Assembly (NCBI GenBank): GCA_029990175.1
Contig: JARKIP010000740.1
Span: forward strand, 62,001-126,000
DNA length: 64,000 nt
Source of the DNA: Petunia secreta
Taxonomy: Eukaryota > Streptophyta > Magnoliopsida > Solanales > Solanaceae
Direction: 5' to 3'
The translations under genes were made by a program, and so were the position numbers. The stretch's first letter is position 1; each line of letters begins with the position of its first letter. The notes under the pieces are model-generated. The model worked only from the letters and a program-made list of their open reading frames with translations, searched no databases and was not told the origin of the DNA. Positions 46,468-56,462 of the stretch are shown here, piece by piece.

Positions 46468-49329
46468 ATGTCTGGTAGCGATGATCAGCCTCCCGTTCTC
46501 AATGATAAGACTCTCGAAACTCCCGGATCTTCGAGGGGAAACATCCTCCTTGCTCAGGATGACCTTATTTTGAATCTGACCAAACAGATACAGATGCTGA
46601 GCGATGAGCTAGCAACCATTAAAGGGCAAGCCCCTCAAAACGTACCTTTAAATGCCAATCCTGTTCACAATATACCCACATACCAAAACAACCCACTTAA
46701 TCAAACACCACCACCACTAAATCGCCCACAAGTTAGTCAAAATACCCCACCCACTCAGCAAAATACCCAACCCGCTGGTTATCCTTCATATTATCCATAT
46801 CCTAACGACCCCACTCCTCCTCACTACCAATATTTGCCTGCTAAAGACACTCCCCGTCCTCCACAATCTCAAGCGCCCATTCCTGTAGCCGTTGCTCCTC
46901 CAAACGCCAATGATCCAAGACAGGGATATCCCGAGGCGTTATATTATGAGCATGACCCTAACGGGAAGAATGTGGACTTCGCAGACTATCAGCCACAGAA
47001 TGAAATGCCCACAACTGTGGAAAAACAGGGAAAAACAAGCGAACAAGAGGAGATAATCCAAGCAATGAAAGTCATGCAACAATCTATTAAGGATTTGCAG
47101 GTGACTAAGAAACGCCAAAGTACTTCATACCGCAGTCTTTATCTATTTCCGGACATTACTCCTCCTCCCGGGTTTAAAGTGCCGAAGTTTGACATGTATG
47201 ATGGTCATGGTGACCCATTTGCTCATTTAACCAAGTACCTCAACAGAATGAGGGTGGCAGGAGGCAAAGAAGAACTTCCGATGGCTTACTTTAGCCATAG
47301 TCTGGAAGGTATTGCTGCTGAATGGTTTGCCAGACAAGACATAAGCAAATGGCACGAGTTCGATGATATAGCTGGTTATTTTACAAAGCAGTTTGAATAC
47401 AATGTGGCGATGGTCCCTGACCTCATAACCTTGGCCAATTTGAAGAAGAAACCAACAGAAACTTTTAGGGAATACGCCTTGAGGTGGCGTGAACAGGCTG
47501 CACGGGTGCAACCCCCGATGGCTGAGAGGGATATGGTGAAATACTTTATTCGTGCTCAAGACGACTCCTATTACATGCATATGCTTCCTATGATGGGTGC
47601 ACCTTATGCTGAACTTCTCACAATGGGGGAGATGGTGGAAGAAGGCATCAAATCTGGTCGGATTGTGAGCTTTGCTGAGATGAAGTCAAGTGCTCAAAAT
47701 GCTCAATCCAGCCCGAACAATTCTAGAAGAAGAGAGAAGAGGGAAGAAGTCACAGCTATTGCAAAAGACATTGACCGCCGCCCGGCTAGGAGGTTGAACT
47801 TTGATAATCCACCAGCCTACCCTACTTACCAAAACGCCCTTCCTCATTACCCAAACGCACCTCCTCATTACCCAAATATTCCTTCTCCTTACCCAAATGC
47901 ACCACCCCCAAATTACCCTAGTCACTATCAAATTCCTCCCGCTCCATATCCTGTCTATCAAGCACAACCCAGTTATTATCCACCACGAGCACCAGCACCA
48001 CAACAATACCCTCCTCGTCAACAAAATTACCAACCCCGTGCTCCTGTCCGTCCAGATATGCAAGGACCTAACCAAAGCTATGAAAGGAGAGCACCCAAAA
48101 CATATACTCCTATAGCCGAATCTTATGGTCAATTGTTTGAAAGACTAAGAAGCGCCGGAGTTGTGTGGCCTGTTCCTGACAATACTCCAAATCCGCCTCC
48201 AAGGTGGTATGATGTTAATAAGCATTGTGTTTATCACTCTGGGGCTGCGGGCCATGATGTGGAAAGGTGTTATGCCTTCAAGGATAGAGTTGAAGCTTTG
48301 ATCAAATCAGGCACTATCCAGCTTACTGGAACTCAACCAAATGTGCAAGATAACCCTCTTCCCACCTATGGAAACAATGCTGTCAATGTCATTTCCCTTG
48401 ATGAAGGGTTTGATTTGAAAGGGACCATTGTTACCGTTAGCAATGTGAGGGTTGCTAACGAGGCCAAAGTATCTGTGCAAGTTAGAGCTCCCATTCTGGT
48501 GCAAGCTGGTATCCCAAGGCCAACTGTCACCGTCATGCTTGCCTCACCCCTTCAATATGATAGCAAGAGGGTTCCTTGGAACTATTCTGAAGTGCCTATC
48601 GGAAGTGGAAAGGTAACTGTTGTTGTTGCTGCTGCACAAGGCATGACCAGATCTGGTAGATTCTATACGCCTGAGAAGTTGGGTCAAAGCCTTGGAGAAA
48701 AGGAGGGCATTGTAAGAAGAGTGACTGACACCGAGGCTGAGGACTTCTGGAGGAAAATGCAGTCAAAGGAATACTCTATTCTGGAGCATTTAAAGAATAC
48801 TCCTTCTCGGATATCCATTATGGCTTTGCTGATGAGCTCTGAAACACATAGAAATGCATTGCTGAAAGTGCTCAAAGAAGCAGAGGTCCCTGCTGAGACC
48901 ACGGGTGAGAGCTTGGCCGTCTTGGTTTGCCAAATCATAGAACCTCACAAGGTGTCCTTCTTCAAAGAGGAGCTTCTACCTGAGGGTCTCGGACACAACA
49001 AAGCCTTGCATATTGTTGTCAAATGTAGGGATAAATTTGTTGGACGGGTACTGATCGACGGTGGTTCCGGGCTCAATATATGTCCGTTGGCAACTCTGAA
49101 GGAGCTTGGAATTGACGCTGGCAAAATTAGACAGACCAATGTGAAAGCAAGGGCTTTTGATGGGGCTCAAAGGTGCACCTTAGGGGAGGTTGATCCTGAT
49201 CTGCAGATAGGTCCTGTGAACTTCTCTGTGGAGTTTCAAGTGTTTGACATCCCGTCTACCTATAATATGCTGTTAGGAAGACCTTGGATCGACATGGCCG
49301 GAGCAAAGTGTGAAATTTATATGGGATAA
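46468..49329 (+). CDS. Ogre gag-protease (reads into a frame break)
   Basis: Start chosen at the ATG at 46468 (AAAATGTCT), the first in the frame. In order: a Gln/Pro/Asn-rich N-terminus (residues about 30-150); the gag core (about 235-385, with ATEWFARQ-like AAEWFARQDI and LRWREQAARVQ); a Pro/Tyr-rich linker made of PHYPNAPPxYPN-type repeats (about 450-540); a zinc-knuckle-like CVYHSGAAGHDVERC (about 590); and retropepsin with VLIDGGSGLNICPL (about 870; DGGS at the active-site place) and YNMLLGRPWI (about 940). The frame ends at TAA 49327-49329, shortly after the LGRPW motif. The next coding segment is in another frame, so this end looks like damage rather than a natural stop. Confidence 0.9.
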   Translation: MSGSDDQPPVLNDKTLETPGSSRGNILLAQDDLILNLTKQIQMLSDELATIKGQAPQNVPLNANPVHNIPTYQNNPLNQTPPPLNRPQVSQNTPPTQQNTQPAGYPSYYPYPNDPTPPHYQYLPAKDTPRPPQSQAPIPVAVAPPNANDPRQGYPEALYYEHDPNGKNVDFADYQPQNEMPTTVEKQGKTSEQEEIIQAMKVMQQSIKDLQVTKKRQSTSYRSLYLFPDITPPPGFKVPKFDMYDGHGDPFAHLTKYLNRMRVAGGKEELPMAYFSHSLEGIAAEWFARQDISKWHEFDDIAGYFTKQFEYNVAMVPDLITLANLKKKPTETFREYALRWREQAARVQPPMAERDMVKYFIRAQDDSYYMHMLPMMGAPYAELLTMGEMVEEGIKSGRIVSFAEMKSSAQNAQSSPNNSRRREKREEVTAIAKDIDRRPARRLNFDNPPAYPTYQNALPHYPNAPPHYPNIPSPYPNAPPPNYPSHYQIPPAPYPVYQAQPSYYPPRAPAPQQYPPRQQNYQPRAPVRPDMQGPNQSYERRAPKTYTPIAESYGQLFERLRSAGVVWPVPDNTPNPPPRWYDVNKHCVYHSGAAGHDVERCYAFKDRVEALIKSGTIQLTGTQPNVQDNPLPTYGNNAVNVISLDEGFDLKGTIVTVSNVRVANEAKVSVQVRAPILVQAGIPRPTVTVMLASPLQYDSKRVPWNYSEVPIGSGKVTVVVAAAQGMTRSGRFYTPEKLGQSLGEKEGIVRRVTDTEAEDFWRKMQSKEYSILEHLKNTPSRISIMALLMSSETHRNALLKVLKEAEVPAETTGESLAVLVCQIIEPHKVSFFKEELLPEGLGHNKALHIVVKCRDKFVGRVLIDGGSGLNICPLATLKELGIDAGKIRQTNVKARAFDGAQRCTLGEVDPDLQIGPVNFSVEFQVFDIPSTYNMLLGRPWIDMAGAKCEIYMG

Positions 49330-49896
49330 TGAAGAAGTAGTGGTTAAGGGCGAGGGAAGCAGCCCCACGCATGCTAGCACCACAATTCCTATGGTGGACA
49401 ACGCCACAGAACTTGATGGGACTACTTTTCACACGGTTGAGCTAATGAATGTGACCCGAGTATCTAATGATGATTCGAAGAGAGGTACCCTACCCAGAGT
49501 CCCCAAGATGATTGCTGTGGAAATGTTGAAAAACGGCTTCAAACCTGGTTCGGGATTGGGAGCAAATCTGAACGGCATTACTGAACCCATCTGCTTGCCC
49601 AAGAATCTGGGTACCTTTGGCTTGGGTTACTGTCCTACCAAAAAGGAGATTGAAAAGGCCAAAAGGAAACCAGCCATTGTTATGCCAGAACCCCTTCCCT
49701 CACTATACCAGTCATTTGTCAAGGCACCGGAAGTCATTATACCGGATCTGATAGAGGGAGTTGGTAATTTGTTTCTGAGTGATGATTTGGAATGCGATGT
49801 TATTATTGAAGACTATGCTGAGGAATCACCTGTGCAGAATGTTGAGGCAAAGGATCTGATGGCCAATTGGACCTGTGTCCCAGTGGAAGAGACTTG
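49306..49896 (+). pseudogene. C-terminal gag-protease extension with G-patch-like motif (frame-shifted)
   Basis: Follows the protease in the +1 frame. It contains MLKNGFKPGSGLGANLNGI, a G-patch-like Gly-rich motif often found after the protease in Tat elements, then FGLGYCPTKKE and an acidic tail. The conserved stretch usually present just after the LGRPW-WIxMAGA region appears shortened at about 49305, consistent with a small deletion that caused the frame change. The segment ends at a GT donor at 49897. G-patch domains bind RNA or partner proteins in other systems; the role here is unknown. Confidence 0.7.
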
Positions 49897-50149
49897 GTGA
49901 ATGAACTCACTAGTTTATTTTGGCGTCACAGTCAGATTGAGGCCCTGAACTGTGTTTCGCCTTTGGTTTATGTTTATGTCTTTTCAAAATAACCTGTTTA
50001 CATTCTGCATGTTTTACTTTAATGTATGCCTCCCTAAACTAGACTTTTGAAACAAATAAAATGCATTCCATTCCCCCTACTATTATTTAGATATGCTTTA
50101 ATTATTTACTTTATTTTACGCTTTTGATTAATGTTTGTTTCTGTTTCAG
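49897..50149 (+). other. Predicted Ogre intron, 253 bases
   Basis: The donor GTGAAT at 49897 and an acceptor preceded by a pyrimidine tract (TTTGTTTCTGTTTCAG, ending 50149) remove the TGA at 49898-49900 and later stops. The upstream exon ends after two bases of a codon and the downstream exon begins with one, so splicing keeps the reading frame from the G-patch segment into pol. An intron between protease and RT is an established Ogre hallmark. Confidence 0.85.
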
Positions 50150-53100
50150 CTTTCCACTTAACAAAACTGCCGAAACTTTGCTTGTGACACATAATGAAAC
50201 AACTGAACAAGTTGGTACTGATGCATTGAGTATTGAGGAATTTGATGAAGATTTTGTTCCTGATGAAATAACAAGAAAAGTGGATCAATTTGAGAACAAA
50301 CCAAAGCCTAACTTGGAAGAAACCGAGTCAATCAACTTGGGGACTTCAGAAGATGTTAGAGAAACCAGAATCAGTGTTCATTTGACCTCGGAAGAAAGAA
50401 GAGCTTATATCGAACTATTGAACGAGTATCGAGACATCTTTGCCTGGTCTTATGAGGATATGCCCGGTTTGAGTACCGATCTTGTCACTCACAAGTTGCC
50501 AACTGATCCTTCATTTCCGACTGTTAAGCAAAAGAAGAGAAACTTCAAAACTTCCACAAGCAAACAAATATTGGAAGAAGTGCAAAAGCAATTGACCGCT
50601 AAGGTGATTCGATCTCTCAAATATCCCACTTGGTTAGCAAATATTGTGCCGGTGCCCAAGAAGGACGGAAAGGTTAGAGTTTGTGTTGATTATCGCGATC
50701 TCAACAAAGCAAGTCCGAAGGATGATTTTCCATTGCCAAATATTCATATCCTTATTGATAGCTGCGCAAAACATGAGCTCCAGTCTTTTGTCGATTGTTT
50801 TGCTGGTTATCACCAGATCCTAATGGATGAAGATGATGCTGAAAAGACCGCTTTCATCACACCTTGGGGTGTGTTTTGTTATAGAGTTATGCCTTTCGGC
50901 TTGAAGAATGCCGGGGCAACATATATGAGAGCAATGACAACTCTTTTCCATGATATGATTCACAAAGAGATTGAAGTCTATGTAGATGATGTTGTTATCA
51001 AGTCAAAGAAGAAAGAAGAGCATTTGACCGATTTGAGAAAGTTCTTCAACCGCCTTCGGCGGTATAACTTGAAGCTTAATCCTGCGAAATGTGCATTTGG
51101 TGTTCCCGCCGGTAAGATGTTGGGTTTCATTGTAAGCCGGAGGGGTATAGAATTGGATCCGTCTAAAATCAAGACTATCCAAGACTTGCCTCCTCCAATG
51201 AGCCAGAGGGATGTGATGAGCTTTCTTGGCTGCTTGAACTACATAAGCCGCTTCATTGCACAATCCACGGTTATTTGTGAACCAATAATCAAGTTGTTGA
51301 AGAAAGATGCTGTTATCGAGTGGACGGAAGATTATCAAAAGGCTTTTGATAGGATCAAGGAGTATCTATCTAATCCGCCTGTGTTAGTTCCTCCTGAACC
51401 CGGAAGACCATTGATCTTATATTTGTCTGTCTCGGAAAATGCATTTGGATGTGTCTTGGTGCAACATGACAAGACCGGGAAGAAAGAACAAGCCATCTAT
51501 TATCTAAGCAAGAAATTCACCCCTTATGAAGCCAGATACACTCTCTTGGAGCGAACTTGTTGCGCCTTGACTTGGACTGCACAAAGGTTAAGGCACTATC
51601 TTTCATCATATACAACTTATCTTATCTCGAGGATGGATCCTTTGAAGTACATTTTCCAAAAGCCGATGCCCACGGGAAAATTAGCAAAATGGCAGATTTT
51701 GTTGAGTGAATTTGACATAGTTTATGTCACCCAAAAGGCGGTAAAGGCACAAGCATTGGCGGATCATTTAGCTGAAAATCCTGTTGATGACAATTATGAA
51801 CCATTGAGAACTTACTTTCCCGATGAAGAGGTCTTGTTTCTGGGTGAAGACATCTCTTCTGAATATGATGGTTGGCGTCTTTTCTTTGACGGAGCAGCAA
51901 ATTTCAAAGGCGTTGGTATTGGAGCTGTCCTAATTTCTGAAACGGGTCAACATTATCATGTTTCGGCCAAGCTCAGATTTCCATGCACTAACAATATGGC
52001 TGAATATGAAGCATGCATTTTGGGTCTTCGATTGGCGGTTGATATGAATATTCAAGAACTTTTAGTGATCGGGGATTCTGACTTGCTGATTCACCAAGTA
52101 CAAGGCGAGTGGAACACCAAGAATGCAAAGATTCTTCCTTATTTGCGTTGTGTCAAGGAATTGTGCAAAAGGTTCGCAAAGATAGAGTTCAAGCATGTTC
52201 CGAGGCTTCAAAATGAGTTTGCTGATGCTTTGGCAACTTTATCTTCCATGATCCAACATCCTGACAAGAATTATATTGATCCTATCGAAATTGAATTGCA
52301 TGATAGGCCAGCTTATTGTTTTCAAGTTGAGGAAGAGCGAGATGGCCATCCTTGGTATTTTGATATCAAGAATTATCTCAAGGTCGGGAGTTATCCCGAA
52401 AATGCAACAAGTGTCCAAAAGAAGAGCATCCGGAGGTTAGCAAATCAATTCTTTCTAAGCGGTGAAATCCTATATAGGAGGACCCCAGACTTAAGACTCT
52501 TAAGATGTGTTGATGCAGTTGAAGCAAATAAATTGCTTACGGAAGTGCATGCGGGAGTTTGTGGGCCGCATATGAATGGTTTTGTATTGGCAAAGAAGGT
52601 CTTGAGAGCCGGTTATTTCTGGCTAACTATGGAAACTGATTGTGTTCAGTTTGTGCGGAGATGCCATCAATGTCAAATTCACGGAGATATGATCAAAAGA
52701 CCTCCTTCCGAACTTCATGCAATGAGTTCTCCCTGGCCTTTTGTTGCTTGGGGAATGGATGTTATTGGTCATATTGAACCGGCCGCTTCAAATGGACATC
52801 GCTTTATTTTAGTGGCTATTGATTACTTCACCAAGTGGGTGGAAGCAACTTCTCACAAGTCTGTAACCAAGAAAGTGGTGTCAGATTTCCTGCGCAACAA
52901 TATCATTTGTAGATTCGGAGTTCTTGAATCAATCATCACTGATAATGGTGCAAACTTGAATAGTGATTTGATGAGAGCAACTTGTGAGAGTTTCAAGATT
53001 ACTCATCGCAACTCTACTCATACCGTCCTCAAATGAATGGAGCTGTTGAGGCGGCAAATAAGAACATCAAGCGTATTCTTCGCAAGATGATTGATAATTA

Positions 53101-53599
53101 TAGAGATTGGCATGAAAAGTTGCCTTTTGCACTTCTTGGGTACCGCACCACCACTAGAACTTCAACTGGGGCAACTCCCTATCTTTTGGTGTATGGCACA
53201 GAAGCAGTCTTACCCGCGGAGGTAGAAATTCCTTCCTTAAGAATCATTCAAGAAGCTGAATTAGAAAATACTGAATGGGTGAAGATCAGATGTGAGCAGT
53301 TGATGCTTATTGATGAGAAAAGAATGAATGCAATTTGCCATGGGCAACTATATCAAAATCGCATGATCAAATCTTTTGGCAAGAAAGTGAGAGTGAGAGA
53401 CTTTAAACCGGGGCAATTGGTGTTAAAGAAGATCTTTCCTAATCAAGAAGAAGCAAGGGGCAAATTTGCACCGAATTGGCAAGGTCCATATGTGGTTCAT
53501 CGGGTTTTATCCGGAGGAGCACTGATTCTGGCAGAAATGGATGGTCAAGTTTGGCCAAAAGCAATCAACGCAGATGCCGTCAAAAGATACTATGTTTGA
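50150..53599 (+). pseudogene. Ogre pol: RT, RNase H, archaeal-type RNase H, integrase (one frame break)
   Basis: Frame 50150-53036, then shifted frame about 53019-53599. In order: N-terminal linker; RT with VCVDYRDLNKASPKDDFPLP and catalytic YVDD at 50979-50990; first RNase H (about 51400-51780, ENAFGCVLVQHD); second, archaeal-type RNase H (about 51860-52260) with Asp in FFDGAA, Glu in MAEYEA and Asp in GDSDLL; integrase zinc finger (His residues near 52545, CHQC near 52670); catalytic Asp in WGMDVIG (about 52757) and ITDNGAN (about 52940), Glu in GAVEAANK (about 53050); C-terminal domain to TGA at 53597-53599. One base is missing near 53018 relative to the C2 fragment, which breaks the frame between the second Asp and the Glu. 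The dual RNase H is a known Tat-lineage trait. Confidence 0.92.
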
Positions 53600-54792
53600 G
53601 GCGATCGCAAGTTAGCATGGTTTTGAATGTAATCTTTGATGTAATGCGAACTACGCGTGACCTGAGTCCCATGGCGGGATACGTAGTAACTCACATAGAG
53701 TTTGGTTGCTTTGATATAAGAATTTCCCCTATTCCCTCTTTTGTGTAAGTTTGAACTACTTCTGACCTGATTCCTGGAATGGCAATAGGATAAGTAGGCA
53801 ATCCCCGTCGGATTCGGTCAAAATATTGTAACACTTTAGGCTTGTTTATCTTTTATGATGTAATGCCGAACTATGCATCTGGGCAGATGTGTGGATTTTC
53901 CAATTCGGATACGGTTTCGTACTTAGATTGCCATACTCTCCCAAAAAAATCTTATGTAAGCAGAACTACGCACGGTCTGATTCCCGTGGAGGGATACATA
54001 GGCGCTCTTAACGGGCTCGACTCTATAATATTAAAATTTTCAGTCTCCCCTAAGGCAAGCAACTGGGGCAAATTTTGCAAAATGAGTTGAAGATTTGGAA
54101 GTTCATAACTGGGGCAGATCTTTGCAAGAATTGGTTTGCTTATCAAAGGATGAAGCGGCAAAGTTCTAAAAGTATTCAAGATTAGCACAAGTTGCAATAC
54201 AAAGGACGTTCAGTTTGTTTCAGGATATGTCATGAGTTTGAGTTAAAGCAAGAATTTTAAATACATTATAAACTTTTCATTTGCATATCAATAATTACTT
54301 GCTTACTATTTTATTGAATTACTTTATTTTGCCTCTATCTTAAGATGAGTTATACTATTGAGTTCATAAACCAAGTTTCCGAGGATGGTTTTCAAAGCCC
54401 AAGTCTCACGAAGAAAAGGAAGCGATAGCAGCAAATTCAAGATGAATCAGCACAAATCAGACACCCCTCCCCAAAACTAACAAAATTTTCTTTGAGAGCA
54501 GGAACCTGAAAGCTTGCAATGGAAGGATCATTCGCACTATGGATTAATAATTTATTGAACGCGCATTCAAAGAATTGAACGTCAGATTTAATATGAACTG
54601 AAGAGAGCATTCAAAACTTTGAACCACTATCCATACAAGCAACACCAATCAAGTTGACAATGCAAATGATTTGGTTTGACAGATCATTCAAATTTACTCT
54701 TGCGGCATCTAAGCATCACATTGGATTATTGCCGAGAAGGCGGCGCTTTTCTTTTCTCGAATCTTAACATTGTTATAGAATTTACCTCGTGA

Positions 54793-55730
54793 TATTGATA
54801 GACAAGCCGGCTGAAACACCGCTTTCGGAGTGTTTCGCGATGTCGGTTGTCTTGCAATACTGGCATTTTATATTTAAAATTTATTGATAGTTTTTGTGTT
54901 TTTGAGAAGTTTAAGCTTGTGTTTTGATTCCTAAGTGATTTCTTTGATTCATTTCTGTTCTAAATCACAACTAGTGTCTCAGGTGGCATTCTTTGGATGA
55001 TCGGACTTATCTACCCCCTAGCCCAGCCTCCGGCTACAGCCTTTGAAAACAAACAGAGACTTCTGGAAATAGGTCGAATTCTTATCTGGTCGGAAGAGGT
55101 TCTGAAGTCAGACTCAATAGAATTTGATCAATCCTATTTTCTGTCGTTAAGGTGGAGAACTGAAGGGTCAATCAAGCCTTTGAAACTAGTGAAAATAGTC
55201 GTCACAGTCTGAGTTCCTGCTTTCAACGAGGCCCTATTGATAAATGAAAGAAGGGGTTTATGAGCCCTAGCCCTGTAAGCCCACACCTGTGTAGAGTAGA
55301 TCGTTCAACACCTGCGGCACAAACCCATTTTGAACCTGTCGGTTGTCTTGCAATACTGGCATTTTTATATTTAAAATTTATTGATAGTTTAAGACAAGTC
55401 GGCTGGAACACCGCTTTCGGAGTGTTTCGCGATGTCGGTTGTCTTGCAATATTGGCATTTATTGATAGTTTAAGACAAGTCAGCTGGAACACCGCTTTCG
55501 GAGTGTTTCGCGATGTCGGTTGTCTCGCAACATTGGCATTTCATATTTAAAATAGATTGATAGTTTAAGACAAGTCGGCTGAAGCACCATTTTCGGAGTG
55601 TTTCGCGATGTCGGTTGTCTTGCAATGTTGGCGTGTTATGTTTAAAGTAGATTGATAGTTTAAGGCAAGTCGGCTGGAGCACCACTTTCGGAGTGCTTCG
55701 CAATGTCGGTTGTCTTGCAATATTGACATA
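54793..55730 (+). repeat. Ogre 3' tandem array, 5 core units plus an interruption (C1)
   Basis: Unit cores at about 54806, 55397, 55478, 55574 and 55667. Compared with the 7-unit array in C2, the middle is replaced by unrelated sequence (54894-55336). The last three units match the last three of C2 closely, including the same variant bases. Confidence 0.88.
54894..55336 (+). other. Foreign 443-bp segment inside the Ogre array, possible captured gene fragment
   Basis: Absent from C2. Left side is T-rich and ends in CTAGTGTCTCAG (about 54981), which reads like a 3' splice site. An open frame (54997-55212; for example ATAFENKQRLLEIGR) follows to a TGA. No terminal repeats and no target duplication: about 42 bases of the array unit are replaced rather than duplicated. 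I do not recognise the encoded sequence. Transduction of a host gene piece during reverse transcription or break repair is possible. Confidence 0.5.
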
Positions 55731-56462
55731 TTGTATTTGAAATACATGATTCGGCTTGAGACATTATGTCTTGTTAGTCAAACTTATCTTATGAAAGCCT
55801 TGCATTTTACAATTCATTTTCGCTTTACTTATTGTCTTACTTTACTGTTTCAGAATAATGATCAGCCTAGAGGTTCTCCGGGCGGAGCATCTCGTCAGTT
55901 GATCGAGAGAAGAACTTATTGAGCGTCACAACCAGCATTTACAATTTTATATTATCCCTTTATTTATTCCTTATTTCAATTATTATAGTTTATTAGCAGT
56001 TGCTCGCTTACCGTTTGTTAAGTCTTTACAGAATTTTAGCGGCATCGCAGCAGCATTTGGAGCATAACGTGGAACTTTTCTTAGCAGTGAACTGGGGCAA
56101 TCGTTGATATGAGCTAGACTCGTCAACGAGGATCTGAAGAATCGCACTCGAACAAGCAAGTTTTATCTAATCTTTCATTTCAGATTAGGCGTCAGTTTGA
56201 ATTCGTTCCTATTCGTGCGTCCTTTCTTTTGTCAATCGTGCGAGTCTTCATTTCTAAGTGTCGTCGAACTACATATGGCCTGACTCTCTTTCAGCCCGAG
56301 ATATGTAGGCAACTCGGAAACCGGAGTTCGGCCATGCCGATAAGCCTCGTCGTTTGGTCCATGGAATAAGAAGTCCTTGACTTTATCGTGACAAAATTGG
56401 CTTTATGTCAACTTCTTTACCCTGAAAACTCTTTCATCCTTTTCCGGGTAAAGAGGGGCAGC

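Larger units (their letters stand above)
53600..56462 (+). other. Ogre C1 3' internal region
   Basis: No credible element gene after pol. Matches 24490-24523 plus 37108-39631 of C2. It contains the tandem array (54793-55730), interrupted by a 443-bp foreign segment, and ends in the PPT AAAGAGGGGCAGC before the LTR at 56463. Confidence 0.85.
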
